From Ardenticatena maritima (GTDB lineage Bacteria; Chloroflexota; Anaerolineae; Ardenticatenales; Ardenticatenaceae): a stretch of 64,000 nucleotides of DNA. Shown in pieces: positions 7,475 through 16,481 of the stretch. The notes under the pieces are model-generated. The model did not search any database. It had not been told where the DNA came from and saw only the letters and a program-made list of their open reading frames with translations. Location: NCBI RefSeq assembly GCF_001306175.1, contig NZ_LGKN01000004.1, positions 124,001-188,000 on the forward strand, given 5' to 3'. The position numbers and the translations under genes were made by a program. Position 1 is the stretch's first letter. Each line of letters begins with the position of its first letter.

Positions 7475-10400
7475 ATGACCACGGATGGTTGTTCGCTCCG
7501 TCCATTTTGGAGGAGCACAGTGGTGTTGCTCCTCACATTCAGTCTGCTTGTGGTGTTCATTTTTGTGCCCGCGCTCTGGGTGACGCGCACCACAGTGGCG
7601 CACGCCGCACCAGAAGGAGGGGCGCTCATTGTTATCAACGAGTTTTCGGTGAAAAGCACCGACTGGGTAGAACTGTATAACACCACAGCCGTCACACAAA
7701 GCGTTGCTGGCTGGTATGTCAGCGATACGGGCTGTGGTTCACCAACCACCACAATGACGGGGACGATTGCCCCTAATGACTTCCGCGTCTTGACTGTTTC
7801 GGATGCGGGCGGCAATTTCAATTTCAGCAGCACCGCCGAGGTCATCAGCCTTTGTGACAATGCACACAACGAGGTTGACCGGGTGGCATATGGGATCGAC
7901 GGCGGCGCTCCCGTGCCTCCGAGCAACGGTGCCTTTATCTACTCAACCGCCCGCGTGGCAGATGGTCAGGATACGGACAATGACGCCGCCGACTGGAATC
8001 TTGACTCAACGCCCACGCCTGGGACGCCGAATGATGCGCCCGGTACCGCATTAGGAAGTAGCCTGCTCATCAATGAAATTGATGTGTACCCCGATAGCGG
8101 CAATGACATCATCGAACTCTACAACCCCACGACAACGCCGATAACCATCACAGGTTGGTGGGTGAGCGACGGCGACGAAGTCGCCCAAGTCGTTGGAACA
8201 GTTGTCGTAGAGCCGGGAAGTGTCGTGGCGCTGGAAGTAGGGGTGGACCTCCAGGATGAGGGAACCACGGGCTTGAACTTCACCAGCTCGGACGTGGCCT
8301 ACCTCTTCGATGAAAACCGCGTGCGTGTGGACCAACTGGGGTGGAACGGCGAATTTGAAAACGGCTGTTTCGCCCGCGTGCCCGACGGCGCCGGTCCCAA
8401 CGACGGCTACGACTGGCTTTCGTCGGGGGGCGGCGCAACGCTGCTCGATCTGCCCTGCTCGTTGGGCGCGATCAACGGCGGTCCGGTTGTCATCAATGAG
8501 TTTGCGCCCAAGGGAACAGAGTGGGTCGAACTCTACAACCGCTCGCCCCTGACGCAGACGCTCACCGGCTGGTATCTCACAGATACGGCCTGCACCGGCG
8601 CAACGAGCCTCATCACCGATACCACGCCAATCGCCCCCGGCGGCTTCTTCACCGTGACGAATGGCGCGCCCGGCGACAACTTCGCATTGAGCAACAACGG
8701 CGACACCTTGCTGCTCTGCATGGCTGACAACACCCTTGCCGACAGCGTCGCCTATGGCAACAGTGGCGGCGCACCTCTCGCATCCTCGACCGGCGCCGGC
8801 GATGCCTCGATTGCGCGTGTGAGCGACGGAGTACGCACCGGCGACGATGCCGCCGACTGGAACGTGGACAAGACGCCCACCCGAGGCACGTCAAACGATG
8901 TGGCGGGTGTTGCGCTCGGTTCGTCGGTCGTCATCAATGAGATCGACACGGTTCCCACCAGCGGGAATGACCACCTCGAACTCTACAACCCCACCACAAC
9001 CCCCATCACGGTGACCGGCTGGTGGGTGAGCGACGGCAACGATTGGGCGGTCATCACATCCAACATCGTGATTCCGCCGGGCGGCTTTGCCCTGCTGGAA
9101 GAGAACGTGGACTGGCAACCCGAAGATTTCGGCGTTGATTTTGGCAGCACGGACGTGGCGTATCTCTTCGACGACTCATTTGTGCGCATTGACCAGATCG
9201 GCTGGAACGGCGAAGCCGAGGATGAATGTTTCGCCCGCGTGCCCGACGGCGCCGGCCCCAACGACGGCTACGACTGGCTTTCGTCGGGTGGTGGGAGCAC
9301 CTGGCTCGACCAGACCTGCACGCTGGGCAGCACCAACGTGCTTTCGACGCCGGGCGCTGCGCTGGCGGTGAGCAAGGCAACGCGCGGGCTGGCCGTCATC
9401 GGCGAAGCGCACACCTTCACCATCACACTCACCACCGGCGCGAACGATGCGCCCAACGTGGTGCTGACCGACACGCTCCCCGTCAGCACAACCTACGTCG
9501 CCGACAACAGCGGCGTCACGCCGACAATGGCCGCGCCGGGCGTCTATGTCTGGAACTTCGGCACCGTTCCGATGAGCACCACCATCACCTTCAACCTCAC
9601 GGTGACGATTGACGCCAACGTTGCCGCCGGCACGGTGCTCACCAACACGGTTGAAGTCGCTTCGGACCTGGCGGGGGATGACCCGGCCGATAACGTCGCG
9701 ACAGCCACTACGACCGCCTGGCCGCTGGTCACCATCCAGCAAATCCAGCAAGTCACCGACCCCGCCACCAGCGACGCTTCCCCACTGGTCGGGCAAAGTG
9801 TGTGGGTGGAAGGTATCGTCACGAGCGAACCCGGCGACATTGACACGCCCAGCCGTATTATGGTCATTCAAGATGCAGCCGGCGGTCCATGGAGCGGGTT
9901 GGTGCTCTTCCGCTCGGCCGGCTTCGACCCCACCCAATTCCCCGTGGGCACGAAGGTACGCGCCTTCGGTACGGTGACGGAGTACTACGGACTGACGGAG
10001 TTGACGACAACGCTTGCCGAACCGATGGGCACAGCGACGCCACCCGCGCCGCAGGTGCTCAACACCGGCGCCTTCAATGACGCCGACCCCGCCGTTTCGG
10101 AGCAATGGGAAGGCGTGCTGGTTGAATTCCAAAACGCCACCGTCACCGACGCCGACCTTGGATTTGGCGAATGGCAGTTTGACGACGGCAGCGGTCCCAC
10201 CCGCGCCGACGACCTGGGCGAAAAAGACGGCGACTTGACCTATCTGCCGACGCTGGGCGACACCTACGGCTACATCCGCGGTATCGCCTGGTACTCGTTC
10301 GGCAACTACAAACTGGAACCGCGCAGTGATGACGATATCCGCGTGGTGCAAACCACGCCCATCGTGGTGAAGCAGGCGCCGCTGAACGTCGCGCCGAACA

Positions 10401-12373
10401 GTGTGTTCACCTACACCATCACCATCACCAACGAATTGGGCTACGACCTGACCGGCGTGGTGATTACCGACCGCATCCCGACCGCCAACGCGGCGCTGGC
10501 GACCGTCTTGGACGGCGGCACACTCAGCAACGGCGTCATTTCGTGGAACGTGGGCACTGTTGCCGACATGAGCAGCGTGAGCGTGCGCTTCGTGATGACG
10601 GCGACGGGCGCAATGGGCAGCGTCATCACAAACGACGCCTACGGCGTGGTCGCCGCCAACTTCATCACCCCCACGCTGGGCGCGCCCGTGCTCACCACCA
10701 TCGGCGACTACACGCCCATCTACACCATCCAGGGCAACGATTTCCTCTCGCCCTTCCGCGGCATGCCGGTGAAGACGCGCGGCGTGGTGGTTGGCTTCTT
10801 CGAGGGCAACTACCCAGGGAGCGGCAGTTTCAACGGCTTCTTCATCCAGGATGAAACCGGCGACGGCGACCCCGCCACGTCGGACGGTATTTTCGTCCAC
10901 GTTGGCACCGATACGGTCTCGCCCACGTTGAAGATTGGCGATGTGGTGACGGTCACGGGCACGGTTGAAGAGTTCATCGAATGGGACGACAACGCCTGCC
11001 CCGATACCGAGTGCATCACGCAAATCCGCACCAGCATGGCCAACGTGCAGGTTGCCGGTGTGGGCAGTGTCATGCCGACCGTTCTCACGCCGGTGGGCGA
11101 CCCTGTGGCGTCCGAAGCCTACTGGGAATCGCTGGAAGGCATGCTCGTCACCGCGCCCAACACGCAAACCGTCACCGGTCCCACCAGTTTCGGCGCGATT
11201 TATGTCATCCCCGGCAGTGAAGGTGTGGAACGCGCCTTGCGCAACACACCGCAAGAAGGCATGCCGGTTGGCGTGCGCCACTACGAACGCTACGGCAACA
11301 TCAACGGCGCCGACGCCCCCAGCCTCATCGTGGGGAGCGTGGTGACAGACGTGGCGGGACCGCTGGGCTTCTCCTATGGCGACTACATGGTCATCACCCA
11401 GCCCGGAAAACCGTGGCAGGTGGTGAGCGCCAAGCCCTTGCCGGATACACCGCCCTCGTGGTCGCCGCCCACGACGGAGACCTTCACCGCCGCTACCTTC
11501 AACACGCTCAACTTCGACGCCGCCGACCCGGCTGTGAAGATGACCAAGGTCGTCTCAACCGTGCTGCAACTGGGCGGGCCGACCTTCCTCGCGCTGGAAG
11601 AAATTGACAGCACCACCGTCATCACCGACCTCATCAACAACCTGGCGGCACAAGGCATCCCCTACGCATACGCAGCCTCGCATCCGGACGTGGGCGGGCA
11701 CGGCGTGGCGCTGCTCTGGCGCACCGACCAGGTGACAAACGCCGTCTGGTCTACGCAGTATCAGGCGTGTTCACCCAACGGAAGCACCAGCGCGCCGACC
11801 TACGACCCCTATTGCGACGCCGTTCCCGGTGAATATCCGCTCTTCTCGCGTCGTCCGGTGGTATTGACCGCGACGGTGACGCTCAACAGCACTCCCATGG
11901 ACGTGGTGGTGATTGCCAACCACTTCAAATCCAAACGGGGCGGCGCAGAATCCGACGCACGCCGCCTTGAACAGGGGCAATTCATCGGCAATCTGGCGCA
12001 GCAACTCTACAACAACGGTTCGCGCCACATCATCATCATGGGCGACCTGAACGACTTTGAGGATTCGCCGCCGTTGCAAGCCATCTACGCCAGCGGCGTC
12101 ATCACCAGCACATGGTATCAACTGCCGCCGAACGAACGCTACTCGTACATCTTTGAAGGCGTTTCGCAGGTGCTCGACCATGTGCTCATCTCGAACGACC
12201 TGCTGCTGGCGTTGAAGGGCGTCAGCCCATTGCACCTCAACGCCGATTATCCCTTCTCGCCCTACGCCGATTTGCCGGTGGTCTGGCAAGCATCCGACCA
12301 CGATCCCGTCGTGGCCACCTTCGGCGCGATTCGGCGCATCTACATGCCGCTGCTCTTCAAGAACGCACCCTAA
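7475..12373 (+). CDS. Giant secreted nuclease: lamin-tail domains, DUF11, OB-like domains and an endonuclease/exonuclease/phosphatase domain
   Basis: A 1632-residue protein. After a signal/anchor segment (residues about 18-48, ending AHAAPEG) come four lamin-tail domains near residues 50, 195, 334 and 484, each opening with a V/L-INE motif and ELYN. A DUF11 domain lies at about 625-735, a YhcR-type OB-like domain at 750-880, a second DUF11 at 964-1065, a second OB-like region at 1075-1300, and an EEP nuclease domain at 1335-1620. EEP motifs seen are FNTLNFD, LEEID, NHFKSKRG, GDLNDFED and SDHDPV, so the metal and catalytic residues look intact. It resembles ExeM/NucH-type extracellular DNases and could degrade environmental DNA. 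The end RIYMPLLFKNAP resembles a motif in the secreted protein at 46745. The start is chosen from AAGGAGG seven bases before ATG 7475. Confidence 0.85.
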   Translation: MTTDGCSLRPFWRSTVVLLLTFSLLVVFIFVPALWVTRTTVAHAAPEGGALIVINEFSVKSTDWVELYNTTAVTQSVAGWYVSDTGCGSPTTTMTGTIAPNDFRVLTVSDAGGNFNFSSTAEVISLCDNAHNEVDRVAYGIDGGAPVPPSNGAFIYSTARVADGQDTDNDAADWNLDSTPTPGTPNDAPGTALGSSLLINEIDVYPDSGNDIIELYNPTTTPITITGWWVSDGDEVAQVVGTVVVEPGSVVALEVGVDLQDEGTTGLNFTSSDVAYLFDENRVRVDQLGWNGEFENGCFARVPDGAGPNDGYDWLSSGGGATLLDLPCSLGAINGGPVVINEFAPKGTEWVELYNRSPLTQTLTGWYLTDTACTGATSLITDTTPIAPGGFFTVTNGAPGDNFALSNNGDTLLLCMADNTLADSVAYGNSGGAPLASSTGAGDASIARVSDGVRTGDDAADWNVDKTPTRGTSNDVAGVALGSSVVINEIDTVPTSGNDHLELYNPTTTPITVTGWWVSDGNDWAVITSNIVIPPGGFALLEENVDWQPEDFGVDFGSTDVAYLFDDSFVRIDQIGWNGEAEDECFARVPDGAGPNDGYDWLSSGGGSTWLDQTCTLGSTNVLSTPGAALAVSKATRGLAVIGEAHTFTITLTTGANDAPNVVLTDTLPVSTTYVADNSGVTPTMAAPGVYVWNFGTVPMSTTITFNLTVTIDANVAAGTVLTNTVEVASDLAGDDPADNVATATTTAWPLVTIQQIQQVTDPATSDASPLVGQSVWVEGIVTSEPGDIDTPSRIMVIQDAAGGPWSGLVLFRSAGFDPTQFPVGTKVRAFGTVTEYYGLTELTTTLAEPMGTATPPAPQVLNTGAFNDADPAVSEQWEGVLVEFQNATVTDADLGFGEWQFDDGSGPTRADDLGEKDGDLTYLPTLGDTYGYIRGIAWYSFGNYKLEPRSDDDIRVVQTTPIVVKQAPLNVAPNSVFTYTITITNELGYDLTGVVITDRIPTANAALATVLDGGTLSNGVISWNVGTVADMSSVSVRFVMTATGAMGSVITNDAYGVVAANFITPTLGAPVLTTIGDYTPIYTIQGNDFLSPFRGMPVKTRGVVVGFFEGNYPGSGSFNGFFIQDETGDGDPATSDGIFVHVGTDTVSPTLKIGDVVTVTGTVEEFIEWDDNACPDTECITQIRTSMANVQVAGVGSVMPTVLTPVGDPVASEAYWESLEGMLVTAPNTQTVTGPTSFGAIYVIPGSEGVERALRNTPQEGMPVGVRHYERYGNINGADAPSLIVGSVVTDVAGPLGFSYGDYMVITQPGKPWQVVSAKPLPDTPPSWSPPTTETFTAATFNTLNFDAADPAVKMTKVVSTVLQLGGPTFLALEEIDSTTVITDLINNLAAQGIPYAYAASHPDVGGHGVALLWRTDQVTNAVWSTQYQACSPNGSTSAPTYDPYCDAVPGEYPLFSRRPVVLTATVTLNSTPMDVVVIANHFKSKRGGAESDARRLEQGQFIGNLAQQLYNNGSRHIIIMGDLNDFEDSPPLQAIYASGVITSTWYQLPPNERYSYIFEGVSQVLDHVLISNDLLLALKGVSPLHLNADYPFSPYADLPVVWQASDHDPVVATFGAIRRIYMPLLFKNAP

Positions 12374-12390
12374 GCGTTTGGCCGGCATGC

Positions 12391-12425
12391 AAAAGGCCGT
12401 GGCATTGTTGCCACGGCCTTTTTTT
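12391..12425. terminator. Intrinsic terminator, probably bidirectional
   Basis: A 14-base perfect stem (AAAAGGCCGTGGCA / TGCCACGGCCTTTT) with loop TTGT and a T run to 12425. It lies between convergent genes, so with its A run on the other side it can serve both. Confidence 0.95.
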
Positions 12426-12444
12426 CTGCCCAGGGGCGCGGCGT

Positions 12445-13275
12445 TTACGCCCCACACACTACCCGCCGAATGAGCACCGGCAGCACCTCACGGCGATACG
12501 CCGCGCTCGCCCAACGGTCATCGGCGAGCGGCACAGCGGCAATCGCCTGCGTTGCCAAGGCTTGCACATGCGCGGGCGTCGCCGGCTCATCCGACAATGC
12601 GTCTTCAACAGCGTGCAAGCGCACGGGCAGCGCCCCCACGCCCGAAACGGCCAGCCGCACAGCGGCAATGCGCCCCCCATCCAGGCGAACCGCCCCCGCC
12701 ACGCTCAGAATTGCGCGGTCGCGCGGCGCGCGCGCCACCCGCTCGCGGCGCACCCGTGTTTCGGCGAGTGGGCGCGGGATATCCACCTGCACCAGCAACC
12801 CCCGCCCCAACGCCGTCTCCATCTGCTCGAAGAAGGCCGCCAGGGGCCAGGTTTTCAGTCCATTCATCTGCTGAACGCTCACGCGCGCATCCAGCGCCAG
12901 CAACACCGGCGCGATTTCGCTACGTCCCACATCGGTCAGCAACGCCCCCGCCAGCCGTCCCTGCTGGCGCAAGAGGCTGGTCGCTTCCGCGTGCGCAGCT
13001 TCCGCCAGCACGCCATCGGCAAACGTGCGCACCTTCTCATCGCGCGCTAGGGCTTCCAGCGTCGCCAGCGCCCCCAGCACCAGGCGGTCCTCCCACTGCT
13101 CGATGGCGTCAAAAGGCAACGCGCTGATATCCAGCAAAATGGCGTCTTCGTGCGGCACACCATACGCCATGAGCGCCGTCCCCCCGGCAAGCGGCACCGT
13201 GCGCGGTTCTTGCATCAGGCGAAACAGCGCCTCTTCGAGCGATTGTGGACGTTCGTAGGCGCGAACATCAGGCAT
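12445..13275 (-). CDS. FAD-binding subunit of a molybdopterin dehydrogenase (XdhB/CoxM family)
   Basis: A 276-residue protein whose N-terminal half carries PLAGGTALMAYG, the FAD-binding motif of the medium subunits of xanthine dehydrogenase and CO dehydrogenase, followed by LLDISALPFD and LVLGALATLEAL. The C-terminal part matches the CO-dehydrogenase flavoprotein C-terminal domain. These proteins pass electrons between 2Fe-2S clusters and NAD+. No molybdenum-binding large subunit or 2Fe-2S subunit is encoded nearby, so it is an orphan here. AAGGAG precedes ATG 13275, and the gene follows the LLM oxidoreductase by 18 bases, suggesting co-transcription from 14301. The substrate cannot be inferred. 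Confidence 0.8.
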   Translation of the reverse strand: MPDVRAYERPQSLEEALFRLMQEPRTVPLAGGTALMAYGVPHEDAILLDISALPFDAIEQWEDRLVLGALATLEALARDEKVRTFADGVLAEAAHAEATSLLRQQGRLAGALLTDVGRSEIAPVLLALDARVSVQQMNGLKTWPLAAFFEQMETALGRGLLVQVDIPRPLAETRVRRERVARAPRDRAILSVAGAVRLDGGRIAAVRLAVSGVGALPVRLHAVEDALSDEPATPAHVQALATQAIAAVPLADDRWASAAYRREVLPVLIRRVVCGA

Positions 13276-13293
13276 CTCAGGCTCCTTCCGCTC

Positions 13294-14301
13294 TCAATGA
13301 CTGTACCCGTCGGCGAACGCATCAATCATCGCCTGCACATCGTCGCCCAGGGGGTAGAGCACCGGGCACGTCGCCCCAGCCGCAATGTACTCGCGCACTT
13401 TGGCGCGGCACTCTTCTGGCGTCCCGCTGGCGGTAATCATCTGCACAACATCATCGGGCACCAATTCCATCGCCCGTTCGATTTGCTCTTCGGTCGCCGG
13501 CCACGTCAAAATCTGGTGAATTTCATCCAGCAATTCCTGGCTGACGCCGCTGGCTTTCATAATGTGCGGCTGTTGCCCCAGGTACTGCGTCACCAGTTTG
13601 CGGGCGTTGTCCAGCGCCTTCTTGCGGTCCTTGTCCAGCGAACAGACGACCAACTGCGGGCGGTCGAATTCATCAATCGAGCGTCCCGACTTTTTCAAGC
13701 CGGCTTGAATGCGCTCCATCGCCATCTCGTTGTACTTTGGCGAGACCAGGTAGTTGAGCAAGACACCGTCGGCGATTTCGCCCGCCAGTTCCAGCATCTT
13801 GGGGCCAGTCGCGCCAATGTAAATGGGCACGTGGCGCGGTTCACGCCGCCCATGCACCACATCAAGCTCAACATCGGTAAGGTGCACAAATTCGCCGTGG
13901 AAGGTCACGCGCTCCATGTTGAGCAAACGGCGCACCACCGTGACCACTTCGCGCATCGCTTGCAACGGCTTGCGCCGCTGAATGCCCACTTTCGACGCGA
14001 GGGGGTCCCACCAGGCGCCAATGCCCAGCAAAATGCGGTTGGGGGCAAGGTCATCGAGTGTGAGGAAGGTGGCGGCAATCACGGCGGCGTTGCGCGTCCA
14101 GTTGTTGATGACGCCGCTGCCCACTTTGATGCGTTCACTGGTGGCGGCATAGGCTGCCATGGGGACAATCGCATCACGCACGAGGCGGCTTTCGGCTTGC
14201 CAGACGGCTTCAAAGCCTTTACTTTCAGCATACTGAACGAAGCGGATACTTTCGCGCAGGTCGTGCTTGTCTTGCAGGTAGAGGGCAACTCGGTCGGGCA
14301 T
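13294..14301 (-). CDS. LLM-class (luciferase-like) flavin/F420-dependent oxidoreductase
   Basis: A 335-residue TIM-barrel protein. [15 protein letters not shown] near residue 25, [16 protein letters not shown] near 60 and [16 protein letters not shown] near 95 are characteristic of the luciferase-like family closest to F420-dependent methylene-H4MPT reductases. The family transfers hydride between F420 or FMN and diverse substrates, and none is evident here. The start is well supported by AAGGAGG seven bases before ATG 14301. It is divergent from the Mut7-C gene and probably co-transcribed with the downstream FAD-binding subunit. F420 use is a guess from family resemblance. Confidence 0.8.
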   Translation of the reverse strand: MPDRVALYLQDKHDLRESIRFVQYAESKGFEAVWQAESRLVRDAIVPMAAYAATSERIKVGSGVINNWTRNAAVIAATFLTLDDLAPNRILLGIGAWWDPLASKVGIQRRKPLQAMREVVTVVRRLLNMERVTFHGEFVHLTDVELDVVHGRREPRHVPIYIGATGPKMLELAGEIADGVLLNYLVSPKYNEMAMERIQAGLKKSGRSIDEFDRPQLVVCSLDKDRKKALDNARKLVTQYLGQQPHIMKASGVSQELLDEIHQILTWPATEEQIERAMELVPDDVVQMITASGTPEECRAKVREYIAAGATCPVLYPLGDDVQAMIDAFADGYSH

Positions 14302-14399
14302 GCATGAACCTCCTTGTTCTCTGCGGACGACGCTTCACTTGGGCAACGGCTTGTGTGGGTTGGAAAAGTGTATCGTACTTCTGCATGTGAGGCAAAGCA

Positions 14400-14915
14400 A
14401 TGCAAAAGAACCAGACGTTGCACGCCCAGCAACCAGCACCAGCGCCCCGTTTCGCCGCCGACGCCATGCTCGGTCGGCTCGCCACCTGGCTGCGCCTGCT
14501 TGGCTACGACACGTTCTACCAGCGCGACATCGAGGACAGCGACCTGGCGGATATTGCGCGGCGCGAAGGGCGCATTCTCCTCACGCGCGATGTGCAACTC
14601 ACCAAGCGGCGTGGTCTGCGCACGCTTCTCATCGAAAGCGATGACGTGTGGGAGCAACTTCGCCAGGTGGTACGCACCTACCACTTGCGGCGCAGCCCCG
14701 AACAGGCACGCTGCCCCCGTTGCAACACACCGCTACACCCGCTCAGCCGCACCGCCGCGCAAGCGCGCGTGCCTGAGTATGTCTGGCGCACACGCCAAAC
14801 GTTTCGTGAATGCCCCACATGCCAACGTGTGTTTTGGCGCGGCACACACATAGACGATATCGAAGCGCGATTTGCCGCGCTTTTTCAGGAAGAAGAGAAA
14901 CCGCCGGACGGCTGA
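14400..14915 (+). CDS. Mut7-C RNase domain protein (DUF82) with zinc ribbon
   Basis: A 171-residue protein. Residues about 18-80 (FAADAMLGRLATWLRLLGYD, then DLADIARREGRILLTRD) form a PIN-like Mut7-C domain with its conserved Asp residues. The C-terminal part has two Cys pairs, CPRCNTPL near residue 102 and CPTCQRVFW near 140, forming a zinc ribbon. The family is predicted to be an RNase, by homology to the C-terminus of MUT-7. The ATG lies behind a weak GAGG. The 98-base gap to the divergent gene at 14301 should hold promoters for both, but none stands out. Confidence 0.8.
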   Translation: MQKNQTLHAQQPAPAPRFAADAMLGRLATWLRLLGYDTFYQRDIEDSDLADIARREGRILLTRDVQLTKRRGLRTLLIESDDVWEQLRQVVRTYHLRRSPEQARCPRCNTPLHPLSRTAAQARVPEYVWRTRQTFRECPTCQRVFWRGTHIDDIEARFAALFQEEEKPPDG

Positions 14916-15324
14916 GCGCACGGCTTGCTTCCTCCATTCAGCCGGCTGTTGATATAAACATATCATCGCTTCGGCGAATTCAAAAGCGTTTCCTCCCCCA
15001 CAAAACGCCTATTTTGCGTCCTTGCTCCTCCCCCAAAAGTGCCACATCGCATCATCTCCACTCCGAAATTCTTTCGCTATCGCCATATAAATCGTGCTTT
15101 TTTTGCAACAATCCCCCACTATTTAGCATGCTTATCATAAACAATTGTGCTATTCGCCTCTCTGAAAGACTGTTCAACACGACATGCACATTTGGGCGCT
15201 CTAACCGATGCGAAGCGCCTCCAAAAACAGTAGAGTACAGACATCGTTACCCCCGTGCATAAGAGAAGCGGCGTGGTGCGAGCCCTTTTCGCCATCTTCC
15301 AACAACAGCAGACAGGTGTACGCT
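14916..15324. other. AT-richer non-coding gap upstream of the large biosynthetic cluster
   Basis: No convincing gene is seen in these 409 bases. Two details may matter. TGATATAAACATATCA at 14950-14965 is a perfect inverted repeat with six-base arms. GTAGAGTACA at 15230-15239 is identical to the ten bases over the -10 element of the nuclease promoter (7405-7414), though no -35 hexamer sits at the right distance. This is the only sizeable gap before the long run of plus-strand genes from 15325, so the cluster promoter is probably here. Confidence 0.5.
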
Positions 15325-16470
15325 ATGGACTTTTCGCTTTCCCCGCAGCAAATGGAGTTCAAGCGAGCCGTCATTGAGTTTGCCCAAAGCCAACTGAATG
15401 ACGACTTTGAACACCGTGAACAAGTTGGGCGCTTTTCCCAAGAAGCCTGGTGTGCCTGTGCCCGCATGGGCATTCAGGGGCTCACCATCCCCGAAACGTA
15501 TGGCGGTATGGGGCAGGATATTCTCACGGCCACCCTGGTCATGGAAGGATTGGGCTACGCCTGCCGCGACAATGGCTTGATTTTTGCCATCAACGCGCAA
15601 ATGTGGGCAGTCCAACACCCCATCCTGGCATTCGGCACAGAGGAACAAAAACAAACCTATCTCCCTCCCCTCTGCCGTGGTGAAATGATTGGCGCACACG
15701 GCATGACCGAGCCCGAGGCCGGTTCCGATGCGTACAGCCTGCGCACCACCGCCCGCCGTGACGGCGACACGTACATCCTCAATGGATCCAAAACATTCGT
15801 GACCAACGCCCCCATTGCCGACCTTTTCATCATCTTCGCCAGCACAGCCCCCGAAAAAGGCCGCATGGGCATTTCGGCGTTCCTGGTGCCCGCCGATACA
15901 CCCGGACTCACCGTCGGGCGTCCCCTCGAAAAGATGGGGCTACGCACATCGCCAATGGGGGAAGTGTTCCTCGACGATGTCCGTATTCCGGCGGCGAACC
16001 GCTTGGGGCGCGAAGGGGTTGGCGCGGCTGTGTTCAACAGCTCGATGGAATATGAGCGGGCGTGCATTCTCGCCAGTTATGTGGGCGTGATGGAACGACT
16101 GCTGGAAGAAAGCATCGCCTACGCGCGGCAACGCAAGCAGTTTGGGCAACCCATCGGCAAATTCCAGTCAGTCGCCAACCGCATCGCCGACATGAAAGTG
16201 CGCCTGGAAACCGCCCGCCTGCTGCTCTACAAAGTCGCCTGGCTCAAACAACAAGGCAAGTCCGCCGTGATGGAAGCCGCACTCGCCAAGTTGTACCTCA
16301 GCGAAGCCTTTCTGGAAACGAGCCTGGACGCTGTCCGCACCTTTGGCGGCTACGGCTACATGAGCGAGTACGGCATCGAGCAGAATGTGCGCGACGCCCT
16401 GGGGGGTGTGCTCTACTCCGGCACCTCAGACATTCAGCGCGTGGTCATTGCCCGCCTGATGGGCTTGTAA
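15325..16470 (+). CDS. Acyl-CoA dehydrogenase-like enzyme, probable L-prolyl-carrier-protein dehydrogenase (PltE/RedW type)
   Basis: A 381-residue flavoprotein with the full acyl-CoA dehydrogenase fold: TEPEAGSD near residue 130, FVTNAPIADLF near 157 and SGTSDIQR near 368. Members oxidising L-prolyl thioesters (PltE, RedW, PigA) share NAPIAD and the helix NSSMEYERAC. Here the usual C-terminal catalytic Glu of YEGTS is Ser (LYSGTS), while a Glu in EYERAC sits where isovaleryl-CoA dehydrogenase carries its base. The predicted reaction is two rounds of oxidation of prolyl-S-carrier to pyrrole-2-carboxyl-S-carrier, supported by the prolyl ligase at 18445 and carrier protein at 23654. The start is ATG 15325, aligned with the family N-terminus; a longer reading frame upstream looks unrelated. 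An ordinary acyl-CoA dehydrogenase remains possible. Confidence 0.8.
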   Translation: MDFSLSPQQMEFKRAVIEFAQSQLNDDFEHREQVGRFSQEAWCACARMGIQGLTIPETYGGMGQDILTATLVMEGLGYACRDNGLIFAINAQMWAVQHPILAFGTEEQKQTYLPPLCRGEMIGAHGMTEPEAGSDAYSLRTTARRDGDTYILNGSKTFVTNAPIADLFIIFASTAPEKGRMGISAFLVPADTPGLTVGRPLEKMGLRTSPMGEVFLDDVRIPAANRLGREGVGAAVFNSSMEYERACILASYVGVMERLLEESIAYARQRKQFGQPIGKFQSVANRIADMKVRLETARLLLYKVAWLKQQGKSAVMEAALAKLYLSEAFLETSLDAVRTFGGYGYMSEYGIEQNVRDALGGVLYSGTSDIQRVVIARLMGL

Positions 16471-16481
16471 AGGAGTATTCC

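Noticed and set aside
9176-11281. 701-codon open frame on the minus strand inside the nuclease gene
   Set aside because: It is the antisense of a well-supported secreted nuclease; its translation is His/Arg/Gly-rich with no recognisable domain, as expected for shadows of GC-rich genes.
15191-15217. GGCGCT/AGCGCC hairpin upstream of the dehydrogenase gene, considered as a riboswitch or terminator
   Set aside because: Only six base pairs with a 13-base loop and no T run or conserved aptamer core.
16062-16481. N-terminal extension of the chorismate lyase-like protein
   Set aside because: It runs out of frame through the dehydrogenase gene; AAGGAG and the family N-terminus support ATG 16482.
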